From Portibacter lacus (lineage in GTDB: Bacteria > Bacteroidota > Bacteroidia > Chitinophagales > Saprospiraceae), in assembly GCF_021533215.1 (NCBI RefSeq), contig NZ_JAJNKA010000006.1, positions 352,447-416,446 on the forward strand: a DNA stretch of 64,000 nt, in the 5' to 3' direction. The notes beneath the pieces are model-generated. The model was not told the DNA's origin. It saw only the letters and a program-made list of their open reading frames with translations, and did no database searches. A program made the translations under genes and the position numbers. Below, piece after piece: positions 45,352 to 54,564 of the stretch. How positions within the stretch are numbered: position 1 is the stretch's first letter; every line of letters starts with the position of its first letter.

Positions 45352-46565
45352 GAATGAAGATTTATTACTTCTCTTACTTTATGATGATATGGTTGTTATG
45401 CTCCTGTAAGTCAATCTTATATGTGGTTCCATCTCCCTTGAAAGGTCAAGTCGTAGATCAGCTAGAAAGTAAGATGTTAGTGAGTCCTTCGGTCTTGGAT
45501 ATAGATGGTTATTTCGTTTGGGGAGGCTCCGTTGTAAAAGGAAAAGATGGTAAGTATCATATGCTATTTTCACTTTGGGAAAGTGGCATGGAAGACGGTT
45601 CTTTTGTTAAAAATTGGGTATTAGAATCTAAGATTGGTTATGCGGTTTCTGACTTTCCCGATAAAGATTTTGAGTTCAAACAAATCGTTTTAAAAGGTGC
45701 ACTTCATGATGGAAATGAAGCGGCTTGGGATGCTCAGATGGTTCATAATCCGCATTTAAAGGAATTCAACGGTAATTATTATCTGTATTATATCGGTGGT
45801 AGAGATTATGGTCAAGAGCCAGTAGGGTCTACGGGTGAAAACTTGAATAAAAGAAGCAGAGTTCAGCAGTCCTTATGCACGGGTGTTATTGAGTTTAATA
45901 GTTTTGAAGATTTGCTAGTTGGTCGTTTCGAAAGGCCTAGTGCTCCCCTACTTGAACCTAGAACACGTGTTAAGCCTAATAATATTCTGAATGGCTCTCC
46001 AGCTGGTACCGTAGCAAAACCAGATAATATTATTGTGGTCAATCCTTCTGTGGATTACAATCCTAAGACAAAGGAATACTTCTTGTTTTTCAAAGGTAAT
46101 TTGTATGAGCCTCATTGGAAAGGTGCACACGGTGTGGCTCTTGGCAAAAGCCCTCTCGGCCCTTTTGTGCCAAGAGATGAATTTATTTTTGATGTGAGGA
46201 TGCCAGATGGGACTATCGCTAGTACTGAAGATCCATATGTTTGGTATGCTAAGAAATATAAGCAATTCTATGCAGTTGTAAAGGATTTCTCAGGTCAACT
46301 CACAGGATATAAGAAAACATTGGCACTATTGACCTCAAAAGATGGAATTCAGTGGGAATTAGCAGAGAACCCATTGTTTATGAAAAGGGAATTGCCATTA
46401 TCAGATGGTCAAATATTAGAAGTGGATCGACTGGAGAGACCGCAATTATTAATTGATCACAGAGGTGTGCCTACAGTTATGTATGCTGCGACTTCCATAG
46501 GGAATGTAAATCCTAAGAATGATGGAAGCTCCTTTAATGTTCAGATCTCATTGATTAAAAAGTAA
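45348..46565 (+). CDS. beta-propeller glycoside-hydrolase-like lipoprotein (GH43/GH117-like fold)
   Basis: The protein has 405 residues with lipobox LLCSC. Repeated blades read VWGGSVVKGKDGKYHMLFS, AQMVHNPHLKEFNGNYYLYYIGG, VVNPSVDYNPKTKEYFLFFKGN, STEDPYVWYAKKYKQFYAVVKDF and RLERPQLLIDHRGVPTVMYAAT, the five-blade pattern of clan GH-F and related families. Acidic residues in blade starts are plausible catalytic groups, but I cannot fix the family. It probably trims a glycan within the fuconate operon. It overlaps the previous gene by 4 bases and is followed by the dehydratase after 1 base. Confidence 0.7.
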   Translation: MRMKIYYFSYFMMIWLLCSCKSILYVVPSPLKGQVVDQLESKMLVSPSVLDIDGYFVWGGSVVKGKDGKYHMLFSLWESGMEDGSFVKNWVLESKIGYAVSDFPDKDFEFKQIVLKGALHDGNEAAWDAQMVHNPHLKEFNGNYYLYYIGGRDYGQEPVGSTGENLNKRSRVQQSLCTGVIEFNSFEDLLVGRFERPSAPLLEPRTRVKPNNILNGSPAGTVAKPDNIIVVNPSVDYNPKTKEYFLFFKGNLYEPHWKGAHGVALGKSPLGPFVPRDEFIFDVRMPDGTIASTEDPYVWYAKKYKQFYAVVKDFSGQLTGYKKTLALLTSKDGIQWELAENPLFMKRELPLSDGQILEVDRLERPQLLIDHRGVPTVMYAATSIGNVNPKNDGSSFNVQISLIKK

Positions 46566-46566
46566 T

Positions 46567-47805
46567 ATGAATAATAAGAGTATCGTAATAAAGAAAGCGT
46601 GGGCGAAAGATAGAAGATTCGAACTTAAGGATGGCGCAGGGTCTGATGCCGTTCATACAACACCTATCTATGCTTATGCGGTTTGTATATTAGAAACGGA
46701 TTCGGCTTTAGAAGGAAGTGGGCTAGCCTTTACTTTAGGTCAAGGAAATGAGATTGTTTGCAGTGCCATTAACCATTTAGTGAAGCATATCGAAGGAAAA
46801 GAAATTAATGAGCTGATGTCTGATTTCGGGACGGTTTATAAAGAGATGGCAGATGATCCGAATTTCAGATGGCTAGGTCCACATAAAGGCATTGTTCAAC
46901 TTGCTTTAGCAGCAATTGTAAATGCATGTTATGACTTGTGGGCGAAGTCGACAAGACTTCCATTATGGAAGCTTTTAATCGACTTGTCACCTGAAGCATT
47001 GGTCAATACTTTAGATTTCTCTTATTATGAAGAAGTCTTAACTAAGCGAGAAGCCGTTAGCTTGCTAAATGACCAAAAAGAAGGACTAGAAGCAAGGCAA
47101 AGTATTATTCACAGCGGATATCCAGGATATGATACTTCGATCGGTTGGTTTAACTATGATGATCAGAAGATTTCGGACAACATCTTAAAAGCAATGGATA
47201 ATGGATTCACAGCGATGAAATTAAAAGTGGGTTCTAAAGATCCAGAGCGAGACATTCGAAGAGCAGAACTGGTGCGTAAAATTGCAGGAGATGGCGCAAC
47301 GATCATGTTTGATGCGAATCAACAATGGAACTTACCGCAAGCTATATCGATTTGCGAAAAATTGATAGAATTGAATCCTTATTGGATAGAAGAACCTACA
47401 CACCCAGATGATGTTCAAGCGCATGTTACCATAGCGAAGCAGGTGGATGTGAAGCTGGCATTAGGGGAACATGTTCCGAATAAAATCATGTTCAAGAATT
47501 TTATTCAGTCCGGTTGTCTGTCTTTTAATCAGGTAGATGCGGTCCGAGTTGGCGGCGTTTCAGAATTCATTTTGATTAGTTTGCTCTCTCGAAAGTATGG
47601 TATTCCGGTTGTTCCTCATGTAGGAGATATGGGGCAAATTCATCAGCATCTAGTTTTGTTTAATCATATCACCGTTGGACATCCAGCATTGTTGCTGGAG
47701 CATATTCCGCATTTGCAGGAATATTTCAAGTTTCCAGTGCAAATAAAAGATGCAAAGTATACGACGCCGCAAGAGCCAGGAATGAGTAGTGATTTATTAG
47801 ACTAA
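46567..47805 (+). CDS. L-fuconate dehydratase (enolase superfamily)
   Basis: The protein has 412 residues. Active-site set: Lys218/Lys220 in MKLKVG, metal ligands Asp249 (FDANQQW), Glu275 (WIEEPTHPDD) and Glu301 (GEHVPN), and His351 in VPHVGDMGQIHQHL. The KxK, His and GEH arrangement and the long N-terminus (RFELKDGAGSDAVH) match L-fuconate dehydratase. It turns L-fuconate into 2-keto-3-deoxy-L-fuconate in the non-phosphorylating fucose route. The other route enzymes (mutarotase, lactonase, aldolase) are not in the window. Confidence 0.9.
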   Translation: MNNKSIVIKKAWAKDRRFELKDGAGSDAVHTTPIYAYAVCILETDSALEGSGLAFTLGQGNEIVCSAINHLVKHIEGKEINELMSDFGTVYKEMADDPNFRWLGPHKGIVQLALAAIVNACYDLWAKSTRLPLWKLLIDLSPEALVNTLDFSYYEEVLTKREAVSLLNDQKEGLEARQSIIHSGYPGYDTSIGWFNYDDQKISDNILKAMDNGFTAMKLKVGSKDPERDIRRAELVRKIAGDGATIMFDANQQWNLPQAISICEKLIELNPYWIEEPTHPDDVQAHVTIAKQVDVKLALGEHVPNKIMFKNFIQSGCLSFNQVDAVRVGGVSEFILISLLSRKYGIPVVPHVGDMGQIHQHLVLFNHITVGHPALLLEHIPHLQEYFKFPVQIKDAKYTTPQEPGMSSDLLD

Positions 47806-47875
47806 AAGGAGGTTGGGATTTAACCCGAGAATATATAAAAAAGTCAAGCTGAAATGACCAGTAAATAAATATAAA

Positions 47876-48481
47876 ATGAAAACAAAAGATAAGATCATAC
47901 TTGCTGCCATTCAACTATATAATGAACAAGGTATTCAGGGTGTAACAAGTCGTCAGATCGCTACTGAAATTGGGATTAGTCATGGAAATCTTGACTATCA
48001 TTTCAAGAATAAAGAAGAGCTGATCTTTGCCATTTATGAGCAAATGCGACTGGAAATGACAGAATCGTACAGCGCCACTGAGGAAAACTCGTCATCATTA
48101 TCTAACTTCTATAAACTACTTGTTCAAATAGAAAATTTTCAATATAAGTATAGATTTTTCAATCTCGATGTCTTAGAAATTTCACGTGCCTATCCCAAAA
48201 TCACCAAATTACTCAAGGCAACGCTTGAATTAAGAAAAAAGCAAATGTCGGGTTTCTACACCGCATTTGTCGAAGATGGTTATTTTATAGAGCGTCCTCC
48301 AGCGGTGTATGAACGACTGATGCACACCATCCGAATTATTGTGACATTTTGGTTAGCACAACAAGAAGTATTGACCAATTATAATCTCAACACAAAAGGC
48401 GAAATGGTGCAACACATTAGTGAATTAATTCGACCGTACCTGACTCAAAAAGGTGTAGATGAGTTAAAATATTTAATATAA
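47876..48481 (+). CDS. TetR/AcrR-family regulator
   Basis: The protein has 201 residues. Residues 5-50 form the TetR helix-turn-helix (DKIILAAIQLYNEQGIQGVTSRQIATEIGISHGNLDYHFKNKEELIFAIYEQM). The rest is a helical ligand/dimer domain without recognised specificity. It lies 70 bases after the dehydratase gene in the same direction, so it may regulate the catabolic operon in response to a pathway compound (inference). Confidence 0.88.
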   Translation: MKTKDKIILAAIQLYNEQGIQGVTSRQIATEIGISHGNLDYHFKNKEELIFAIYEQMRLEMTESYSATEENSSSLSNFYKLLVQIENFQYKYRFFNLDVLEISRAYPKITKLLKATLELRKKQMSGFYTAFVEDGYFIERPPAVYERLMHTIRIIVTFWLAQQEVLTNYNLNTKGEMVQHISELIRPYLTQKGVDELKYLI

Positions 48482-48489
48482 CCTAAGCT

Positions 48490-49530
48490 TTAAAATTGTC
48501 CAGCATCTACGTCATTCACAAACTTTACTAGTCCAGTAAAGAAATTCTTCTGATCATCAAACTGGCATAAATGACTTCCGTTAGGGCAATGCAAGTATCG
48601 ACCATTCTGAACTTCCGTAGAAACCCATTCCATATGCTTAGGATCCATCGTGTCATATTCTGCGCCTATCGTTAAGGTCGGAACTGTAATTTCTTTCAGA
48701 CGATCTTTTATATCCCAATTCAAAAGCGTCGCATCTCCTTTAATTCCAAATTCTGATGGCCCTTGCATCGTCACATATACGTCCGGATTGAGGTGCTTGA
48801 AACCGCGATTAATAGGATCTGGCCAGCTGTCCGTAGGCATTCTGATGATGTGTCTGGTGTAATAATGCTCCGTGATCAGTCCGAGATATGTTTCGTTCGA
48901 AAATTCTTCTTTTTCTTCATAAGACAGTATGGTGTCAAGCACTTTAGAAGGAAGCTTAGGAGCGAGTACTTTTGCGGAGTATTCATTGTAATCTTTAATG
49001 GACATTACCATATTAGAAATGATCAGTCCCTTCAGGTTCTTCTGATATTTTAAAGCATATTCTGAAGCTAAAATGCCTCCCCACGATTGACCAAAAAGAT
49101 AAAAGTTGCTTTCATCAAGTCCCAGTGCAATTCTCACTTGCTCTACTTCTTCTACAAACCGTGGAAGATCCCATAAACTTAAGTCTTTTGGTTGATCAGA
49201 ATAATAAGAACCCAGTTGGTCATAGTAGTAATATTCAATATTCTCTTGAGGGAAGTAACCGTCAAAGCATTCATATATTTCATGTGTCATTCCTGGTCCG
49301 CCGTGCAAGAGCAATACCTTTTTAGTGGGATTGTTCCCTACCCTTTTTGTCCACACCTTGAATTCACCTTTGGGCGTAGAAATGGGAATCATTTTAATAC
49401 CTCCTAAAAATTGATCTTCTTGTCCAGAATTGTCTAAATATTCAGCACAAGCTTGGGTGTCTGAGGATGAAGGTTGCTCGGTGCAAGAATAGAGAAACAT
49501 TGCAATGAAGAGGGCGTAGAAAATTTTCAT
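48490..49530 (-). CDS. proline iminopeptidase-family (S33) lipoprotein
   Basis: The protein has 346 residues with lipobox LYSC. Alpha/beta-hydrolase motifs: oxyanion HGGPGMTHE, YYDQLGSYYSDQP and the nucleophile elbow GQSWGG. A late acid EYDTMDP and His near GSHLCQFDD complete the expected triad. The HGGPG and GQSWGG pair is typical of prolyl aminopeptidases. It should release N-terminal proline from peptides in the periplasm. It is convergent with the TetR gene with a 9-base gap. Confidence 0.88.
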   Translation of the reverse strand: MKIFYALFIAMFLYSCTEQPSSSDTQACAEYLDNSGQEDQFLGGIKMIPISTPKGEFKVWTKRVGNNPTKKVLLLHGGPGMTHEIYECFDGYFPQENIEYYYYDQLGSYYSDQPKDLSLWDLPRFVEEVEQVRIALGLDESNFYLFGQSWGGILASEYALKYQKNLKGLIISNMVMSIKDYNEYSAKVLAPKLPSKVLDTILSYEEKEEFSNETYLGLITEHYYTRHIIRMPTDSWPDPINRGFKHLNPDVYVTMQGPSEFGIKGDATLLNWDIKDRLKEITVPTLTIGAEYDTMDPKHMEWVSTEVQNGRYLHCPNGSHLCQFDDQKNFFTGLVKFVNDVDAGQF

Positions 49531-49756
49531 TTTAAAAGATTTTCTACCAAGTTACAGATAAATATTTATTTGCAGATTAGAAATGTATTCTTGTTAGTGG
49601 TGTATCGTTGATAGATCACATATGAACCTAATATTGATCTTTGCTTTAGGGTGTTAGAAGATGAAATGGGTTTCACTTCTCCAGTAGTTCATGAAATAGC
49701 TGATAAAAATAGGAAGCACATTTCCTTCCTCCATTCTAAAATTGACCTAGAAAAAA

Positions 49757-50560
49757 TTAACCACAATAGCCACTTCCGTAGGAATAAATATAGTCAGGAT
49801 GCCAAGAACGCTCTTCACCTAGAACCATCTTAGAAGCACGACTGCCTTTGCTCAGTCCTGCTTGAGCGAGGAATTTAATTCCAACTTTATTTTCTATGGG
49901 CAACATCGTTCTTCTATCTTTCTCGGCATGTTTTAATTTTAATAATTCTATACCTGCAGTTTCCACTTTTGATAACACGAGACCACGCCCGAAATCAGGC
50001 AGATAGCAGCCAAGCAATTCATGATCAGCATTGAAATAACCAAATCCAGATGGATAGAATTTCTTGATTAAATGGCTCCTATCTTCACCATTAGCTTGGA
50101 AATCCATCGCACAGACCATGTCATAATCGGAAAGTGCTAATAGCCGGATAGCATCTGGGAGCTGATGGGCTTTACTTTCTGTGGAGTCGAAACATTGATA
50201 CGCTGTAATTTTTCTGAAACCTATCTTGCGGTATACGTGCTCCCCTAGTTGAGTGGCAATTAATAGTTGAGTTTTACAACCTTTTTCTATGGAGAAGTCG
50301 ACTAAGAATTGAGTGATTTGAAACCCCAAACCTCTACCTCTGTAAGCTTCTAGGACTATAATATTAGCGAGCCAAGCAATTTCTCCTTTGATGAGTACAT
50401 TACCAGTACCAATGATTTTATCGTCTTGGGTCATGATAAACCCATAGAAAAAGTCATCAGCAATAAAGCAGTTTAGGAAATCTTCATAATCGAATTTCCA
50501 GTCCTCTGGTGGAAGGCTGTTGAGCCCAGGAATATCGCTTTTCCTTATGGCGCTAATCAT
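49757..50560 (-). CDS. GNAT acetyltransferase with extra C-terminal domain
   Basis: The protein has 267 residues. Residues 1-135 are a GNAT domain with the acetyl-CoA loop YRGRGLGFQIT and YRKIGFRKI. A C-terminal half (about 145-267, AIRLLALSDYDMVCAMDFQANGEDRSHLIKKF...GYFNADHELLGCYLPDFGRG) resembles the second domain of two-domain acetyltransferases. The substrate is unknown. Its ATG overlaps the XRE gene by 4 bases, so it belongs to a three-gene operon with that regulator and a membrane protein. Confidence 0.82.
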   Translation of the reverse strand: MISAIRKSDIPGLNSLPPEDWKFDYEDFLNCFIADDFFYGFIMTQDDKIIGTGNVLIKGEIAWLANIIVLEAYRGRGLGFQITQFLVDFSIEKGCKTQLLIATQLGEHVYRKIGFRKITAYQCFDSTESKAHQLPDAIRLLALSDYDMVCAMDFQANGEDRSHLIKKFYPSGFGYFNADHELLGCYLPDFGRGLVLSKVETAGIELLKLKHAEKDRRTMLPIENKVGIKFLAQAGLSKGSRASKMVLGEERSWHPDYIYSYGSGYCG

Positions 50561-50778
50561 TTTTGGGTATTTGTTCCGAAATCTTCATCTTCTAATATAA
50601 AGAGTTCATTCACATTTTTGTCGAATACCTTCGAAAGTTTCAGCGCAAGAATCGTAGAAGGAACATATCTGTTTTTCTCAATTGAATTTATGGTCTGTCG
50701 AGAAACTCCGATCTTCTTTGCCAGGTCATCTTGGGTAATATTTAATTCTGCCCTTTCCACTTTTAACCTATTCCGCAC
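50557..50778 (-). CDS. XRE-family HTH regulator (short)
   Basis: The protein has 73 residues. Nearly the whole protein is a Cro/C1 helix-turn-helix (LNITQDDLAKKIGVSRQTINSIEKNRYVPSTILALKLSKVF). Such small regulators usually sit beside a membrane protein of the type found just upstream. It overlaps that gene by 11 bases and the GNAT gene by 4. Confidence 0.9.
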   Translation of the reverse strand: MRNRLKVERAELNITQDDLAKKIGVSRQTINSIEKNRYVPSTILALKLSKVFDKNVNELFILEDEDFGTNTQK

Positions 50779-51238
50779 GCCCGAATCTTTTTATAGTATG
50801 AAAGAATAGCAATTGAAAACAAACGAGCATAAACATGACTTCGAAGGCGGACACTTCGTGGAAACTTACATGGCCATCTCCAGTAATTCTAGTGATTAAC
50901 AGGTCAAATAATACAGCAATTAATGGCAAAGCAATAGAATATCCTATTGCGCAAATAAAAGCAATGACGTAAGATTGCGACCGTACATGTGTAATATATT
51001 CATCCTCAATAGCATCTTTGCTCAGTGAGGCAACTAGTAAAAATAACAGCATGATGGTTCGTAGAACATCTTTTATGAGTAAAGAATCTCCACCTGTAAA
51101 TTTGTAAATCACTAAGAAACCAAGAATGAGTGCTCCACCTATGATTCCAATTTTCTTGTACCGATGCTGAAACCTAAAATTGATGATTTTTAATAGTTTG
51201 TTATGCTCATTTTGACAACTTGTGTATTGATTTTCCAT
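50768..51238 (-). CDS. four-helix membrane protein paired with XRE regulator
   Basis: The protein has 156 residues. Hydrophobic helices lie near residues 32-46 (IIGGALILGFLVIY), 58-70 (LRTIMLLFLLVAS), 88-112 and 130-148. The family resembles small DUF2178-like membrane proteins that accompany XRE regulators. The function is unknown; it may sense envelope state and signal to the regulator (inference). It is the first gene of the 51238-49757 operon. Confidence 0.7.
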   Translation of the reverse strand: MENQYTSCQNEHNKLLKIINFRFQHRYKKIGIIGGALILGFLVIYKFTGGDSLLIKDVLRTIMLLFLLVASLSKDAIEDEYITHVRSQSYVIAFICAIGYSIALPLIAVLFDLLITRITGDGHVSFHEVSAFEVMFMLVCFQLLFFHTIKRFGRAE

Positions 51239-51481
51239 ACCAAAGAATACATTTGTGAATGTTCAAAGTGAACAATCTATTTTACAATATGTCAAATATA
51301 CTTTACATATATGATATTGTCAAGATTTGTGTCATTTATTATAAAAAAGAGGTGGTATGCTTTGAATGGTCAATGTTTAAACCACGATAATTCGATGGAA
51401 TACCTATAATATGGAAACGCCGCCACTCATTACAGAGCAGGAAGAAGACTTGGACGCTAAGGAAGGTGAAAAAGTCAGCGC

Positions 51482-51703
51482 TTATTCTACGATTTCGTAA
51501 TCGATTCCTAATTTTCGCAATGCCCTGTACGCCGAACTCGTATTCTTATCTTCTACTTCGATTTCTACAGGATCCCCTTCTAGTAAGATTTCAGTAAGTT
51601 CACTAGCTAATGAGCCATCGATGCCAGAAATCTCTGCAAGACAATTGGATATCGCTCTCTTATCGGGTCGTTGAGCATCGCAAGACAATAGATTTAAATT
51701 CAT
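51482..51703 (-). CDS. small conserved-looking hypothetical protein
   Basis: The protein has 73 residues. Composition and the acidic helical body (LAEISGIDGSLASELTEILLEGDPVEIEVEDKNTSSAYRALRKLGIDYEIVE) look like a real protein; the tail resembles the ferredoxin-like/L7-L12-type ending seen in small ribosome-associated proteins, but I do not assign it. It has no close neighbours: gaps of 243 and 131 bases. Confidence 0.55.
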   Translation of the reverse strand: MNLNLLSCDAQRPDKRAISNCLAEISGIDGSLASELTEILLEGDPVEIEVEDKNTSSAYRALRKLGIDYEIVE

Positions 51704-51834
51704 ACTAAATTTTACATAAATGTAAGAAACGATTTGGCTTGCAAGGCTGAAATGGACATCTGATTGTGAAAAATAATGCTTAGGATTTTTTTAGGTCAAT
51801 GTTTGAAGTGTAGGTGGGTTGATGATTCTATTCT

Positions 51835-53799
51835 CTAATGATCTCCCTCATTTACCCTAGCATAAAACCAGTTTACTGGCTCTTTTTTAACCGCCGGCTT
51901 TTGTTCTAAGGCCTTAATCGGTTTTATCCATAGCTTGAATAAATGATTTCTCCGGACTGAAGCGATGGCATCTAGTGATGGAAATCTCGCACTCCTCTTT
52001 TTAAATTCTAATGAATTCGGATTCATATACGTCGTCCCATGGTCTGGACTGCTTACCAGTTTATCTTTGACTTTTTTATTCATCGATTTACTTAAGCGTC
52101 TAATATATTTTTCAATGATACCATCGTGAGTAGAAGCCATCAGCGCAAAATTATTATAAAGCTTCACATAGTGTATTATCCAAGGGAACTGCTCCACAAA
52201 TTCTTCGATACTTGCATTTTTATCAAACTTCTTATCGGTTAAAAAATCTTGCAATTTACCAGTTAGATCAGTGTGTATATACTTTTGAAATTCCCAGAAT
52301 CGCTTATTATCCTCTGGAATCATGACATTAAGCCTATTAAGCATGTGCAGCGCATAATTTGGGATCATAGCATGGTAACCAAGAAGTACATCCGGACCAA
52401 AATAGGCGATACTATTCGCTCCGCTAGGCGGCAACATGTAATTCGTTATCACCATTTGATGAATTTTATTCTCTAAGTATGAAGTGTCATTTGCCAGTGA
52501 ATCTATCACTTTCTCATGAGAGGGTAAAAGTTCCGCTGCTAAATTCAAAGCATATTTGATTCGATACAATCCGATCACTTCACTTTTCAATAGTTCTGAT
52601 ATAAATCTACTTAAGAGTTCATGATCGTGAAGTTGCTCGTTGTTTTTGACAATGGTTTCAAATGTCGAATTAGTGAATGGCTCATGATCTATCAATACTG
52701 ACTTTATGTAGTCAGTGAGAACAGGATCATTAATGTTTTCATTAGATAGCACTTGGGTTAAAAAGAGATGGCGCTCTTCTCCATTCATTTCCGTTCGTAT
52801 CAAGTAGTTATTGACGATTCCTTTAATCTTACGTTTATCTTGCTTAGTCAAGGAAAGATTTTCAAGTAGTAATTCGCTAGGACTCAGACTTAACTCAACG
52901 GTATGCTGTCTAAGTATGAAAATGAATTTATCTTCGTTGAAGTAGGGAGATCTTAGAAATTCCTTAAGGATAGTTGTTCCAGACTTAAATAACTCGGTAA
53001 TTTCTATGACTTTGTGGAGGGTAGAATCAGCGGAAAGCGACTCGACTTCGAGCAATTCCATTAATTCAAGAATGCGGATGTTATATCCTTGAGCGATTAA
53101 CTCTCCCTTTTTGATAACTAAGGGAAAATCATCAAGCTTTAGAATGCTAGGGAATCTGCTCAATTTGTTTGCAGAACCTTTCACATAAGGCGAAAATGCA
53201 GTGATTAATTCATTCTTTTCTAGTTTGGCATTTTTTATTCTTGGAATATATAAACCTTCTACTTCTGAAATCGATGTGATGGCAAATCTTTCTAAGGTGT
53301 TATAATTTCCGACATGGCTGACAAGAAACTCGTGAAGACTTTCTTTTGCTCCATAGACATATATAGAACGAACGGTATTGCCTGGCTCATGTTTTAAGAC
53401 AAACTGTCCCCATCTTTCTAGTGTGAATGCAAGCATTATTAGATTTTGAAAGAGTACTCCTTTTTCATCATTTGCTATAGAGTTGATGACCTCTCGACTT
53501 GGGATATTATTTACTTGTTCTTGTACGATTATAAAATATTTGTTAACATCCAATTCCGATATTCCAGCCAGGTGATTCAGCTCTTTATATTGACCTAAAA
53601 GAAAATCATCTCCACCTTTTTTCTGTAACATGCGCTCAGCAACATGGTGGAAATATTTGCAAAAAAGCAAATCGTTAAGTTGTTTGAATCCTAAGTCGTC
53701 AATGCATTTTACATTATCGAAGTCGACCTTCTGAGTGATCCATTCATCTAAGCGTTGGATAGATTCGCAAGTATTAGAAAAAATCATTTTGGTTTTCAT
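51835..53799 (-). CDS. large orphan protein of unknown function
   Basis: The protein has 654 residues with no signal peptide or membrane helix and is probably cytoplasmic. It is predominantly helical with many Leu-rich helices (LELMELLEVESL, ELSLSPSELLLENLSL, LLSRFISELLKSEVIGLYRIKYALNLAAELL), suggesting an alpha-solenoid. No catalytic motif is recognised. The C-terminus is basic (FKKRSARFPSLDAIASVRRNHLFKLWIKPIK). It has its own transcription unit. Confidence 0.7.
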   Translation of the reverse strand: MKTKMIFSNTCESIQRLDEWITQKVDFDNVKCIDDLGFKQLNDLLFCKYFHHVAERMLQKKGGDDFLLGQYKELNHLAGISELDVNKYFIIVQEQVNNIPSREVINSIANDEKGVLFQNLIMLAFTLERWGQFVLKHEPGNTVRSIYVYGAKESLHEFLVSHVGNYNTLERFAITSISEVEGLYIPRIKNAKLEKNELITAFSPYVKGSANKLSRFPSILKLDDFPLVIKKGELIAQGYNIRILELMELLEVESLSADSTLHKVIEITELFKSGTTILKEFLRSPYFNEDKFIFILRQHTVELSLSPSELLLENLSLTKQDKRKIKGIVNNYLIRTEMNGEERHLFLTQVLSNENINDPVLTDYIKSVLIDHEPFTNSTFETIVKNNEQLHDHELLSRFISELLKSEVIGLYRIKYALNLAAELLPSHEKVIDSLANDTSYLENKIHQMVITNYMLPPSGANSIAYFGPDVLLGYHAMIPNYALHMLNRLNVMIPEDNKRFWEFQKYIHTDLTGKLQDFLTDKKFDKNASIEEFVEQFPWIIHYVKLYNNFALMASTHDGIIEKYIRRLSKSMNKKVKDKLVSSPDHGTTYMNPNSLEFKKRSARFPSLDAIASVRRNHLFKLWIKPIKALEQKPAVKKEPVNWFYARVNEGDH

Positions 53800-53942
53800 A
53801 AGAGTGTCAAGAAAATATCAATGAAAATTACAAAAATAATAGAAAAGACTCCATGTCGTATGAGGTTAGATAGCGTTTCGGTTATCTTTCTTACGCATAA
53901 GTTTTCGAAAAAAAAGTGAGTGAATAATGGAGTTCTTTACAT

Positions 53943-54530
53943 ATGTATATGAAAAATCCCTTTGATATCTCCAAATTTGCATTGACAATGAAAACAATTG
54001 GGAGAAACATCATAGAAGAAAGTAATAGAATTAATATGGAAAGGAATCAAAATAAATTAGTGAGCGAACAGTTTGTGCTCTATGTTGCAGTATCTATTTT
54101 CGCAATTTTTATCGGAAGTCAGATAACGGAGGGTTTCCTTCTTGTACCGCATTGGAAGGCGATTTCAGCAGGTGATTTCTATGCCTATTATTCAGAATTT
54201 GGGCCTTCTATAGGTCAATTTTATACCGTATTAACCATTGTTGCAGCATTAATCCCAATTGCACTTGTGGTCTACTGCAAGTATATTGGATCAAAAGCTA
54301 GTCAACCTGCAATGATCTCATCTTTATTCGCAGTACTTTTCATTGCTTGTTTTTATGTTTATTTCAAAGGTACGAATGAGTTGTTTTATGAAGCTGCGCT
54401 AAATGATGCCGACTTGAAAAAGGAGTTAGTTATCTGGAGTTCCTGGCATTGGGGAAGAGTACTAATAGAATGTCTTTCTTTAATATTTTTGATACGCTCT
54501 GCCATTCAACTTCGAAATAAAAATACTTAA
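53943..54530 (+). CDS. DUF1772-like four-helix membrane protein
   Basis: The protein has 195 residues. A soluble N-terminal 45 residues precede helices near 45-65 (FVLYVAVSIFAIFIGSQITEGF), 95-112, 123-140 and 170-187. The G-x-x-I-TEGFLLVPHW region and the late SSWHWGR resemble the anthrone-oxygenase-like DUF1772 family. The function is unproven. Start ATG 53943 or the second ATG at 53949. Confidence 0.6.
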   Translation: MYMKNPFDISKFALTMKTIGRNIIEESNRINMERNQNKLVSEQFVLYVAVSIFAIFIGSQITEGFLLVPHWKAISAGDFYAYYSEFGPSIGQFYTVLTIVAALIPIALVVYCKYIGSKASQPAMISSLFAVLFIACFYVYFKGTNELFYEAALNDADLKKELVIWSSWHWGRVLIECLSLIFLIRSAIQLRNKNT

Positions 54531-54564
54531 ATACCTATAGCAACTTGTATCAAGCGTTATAGGA

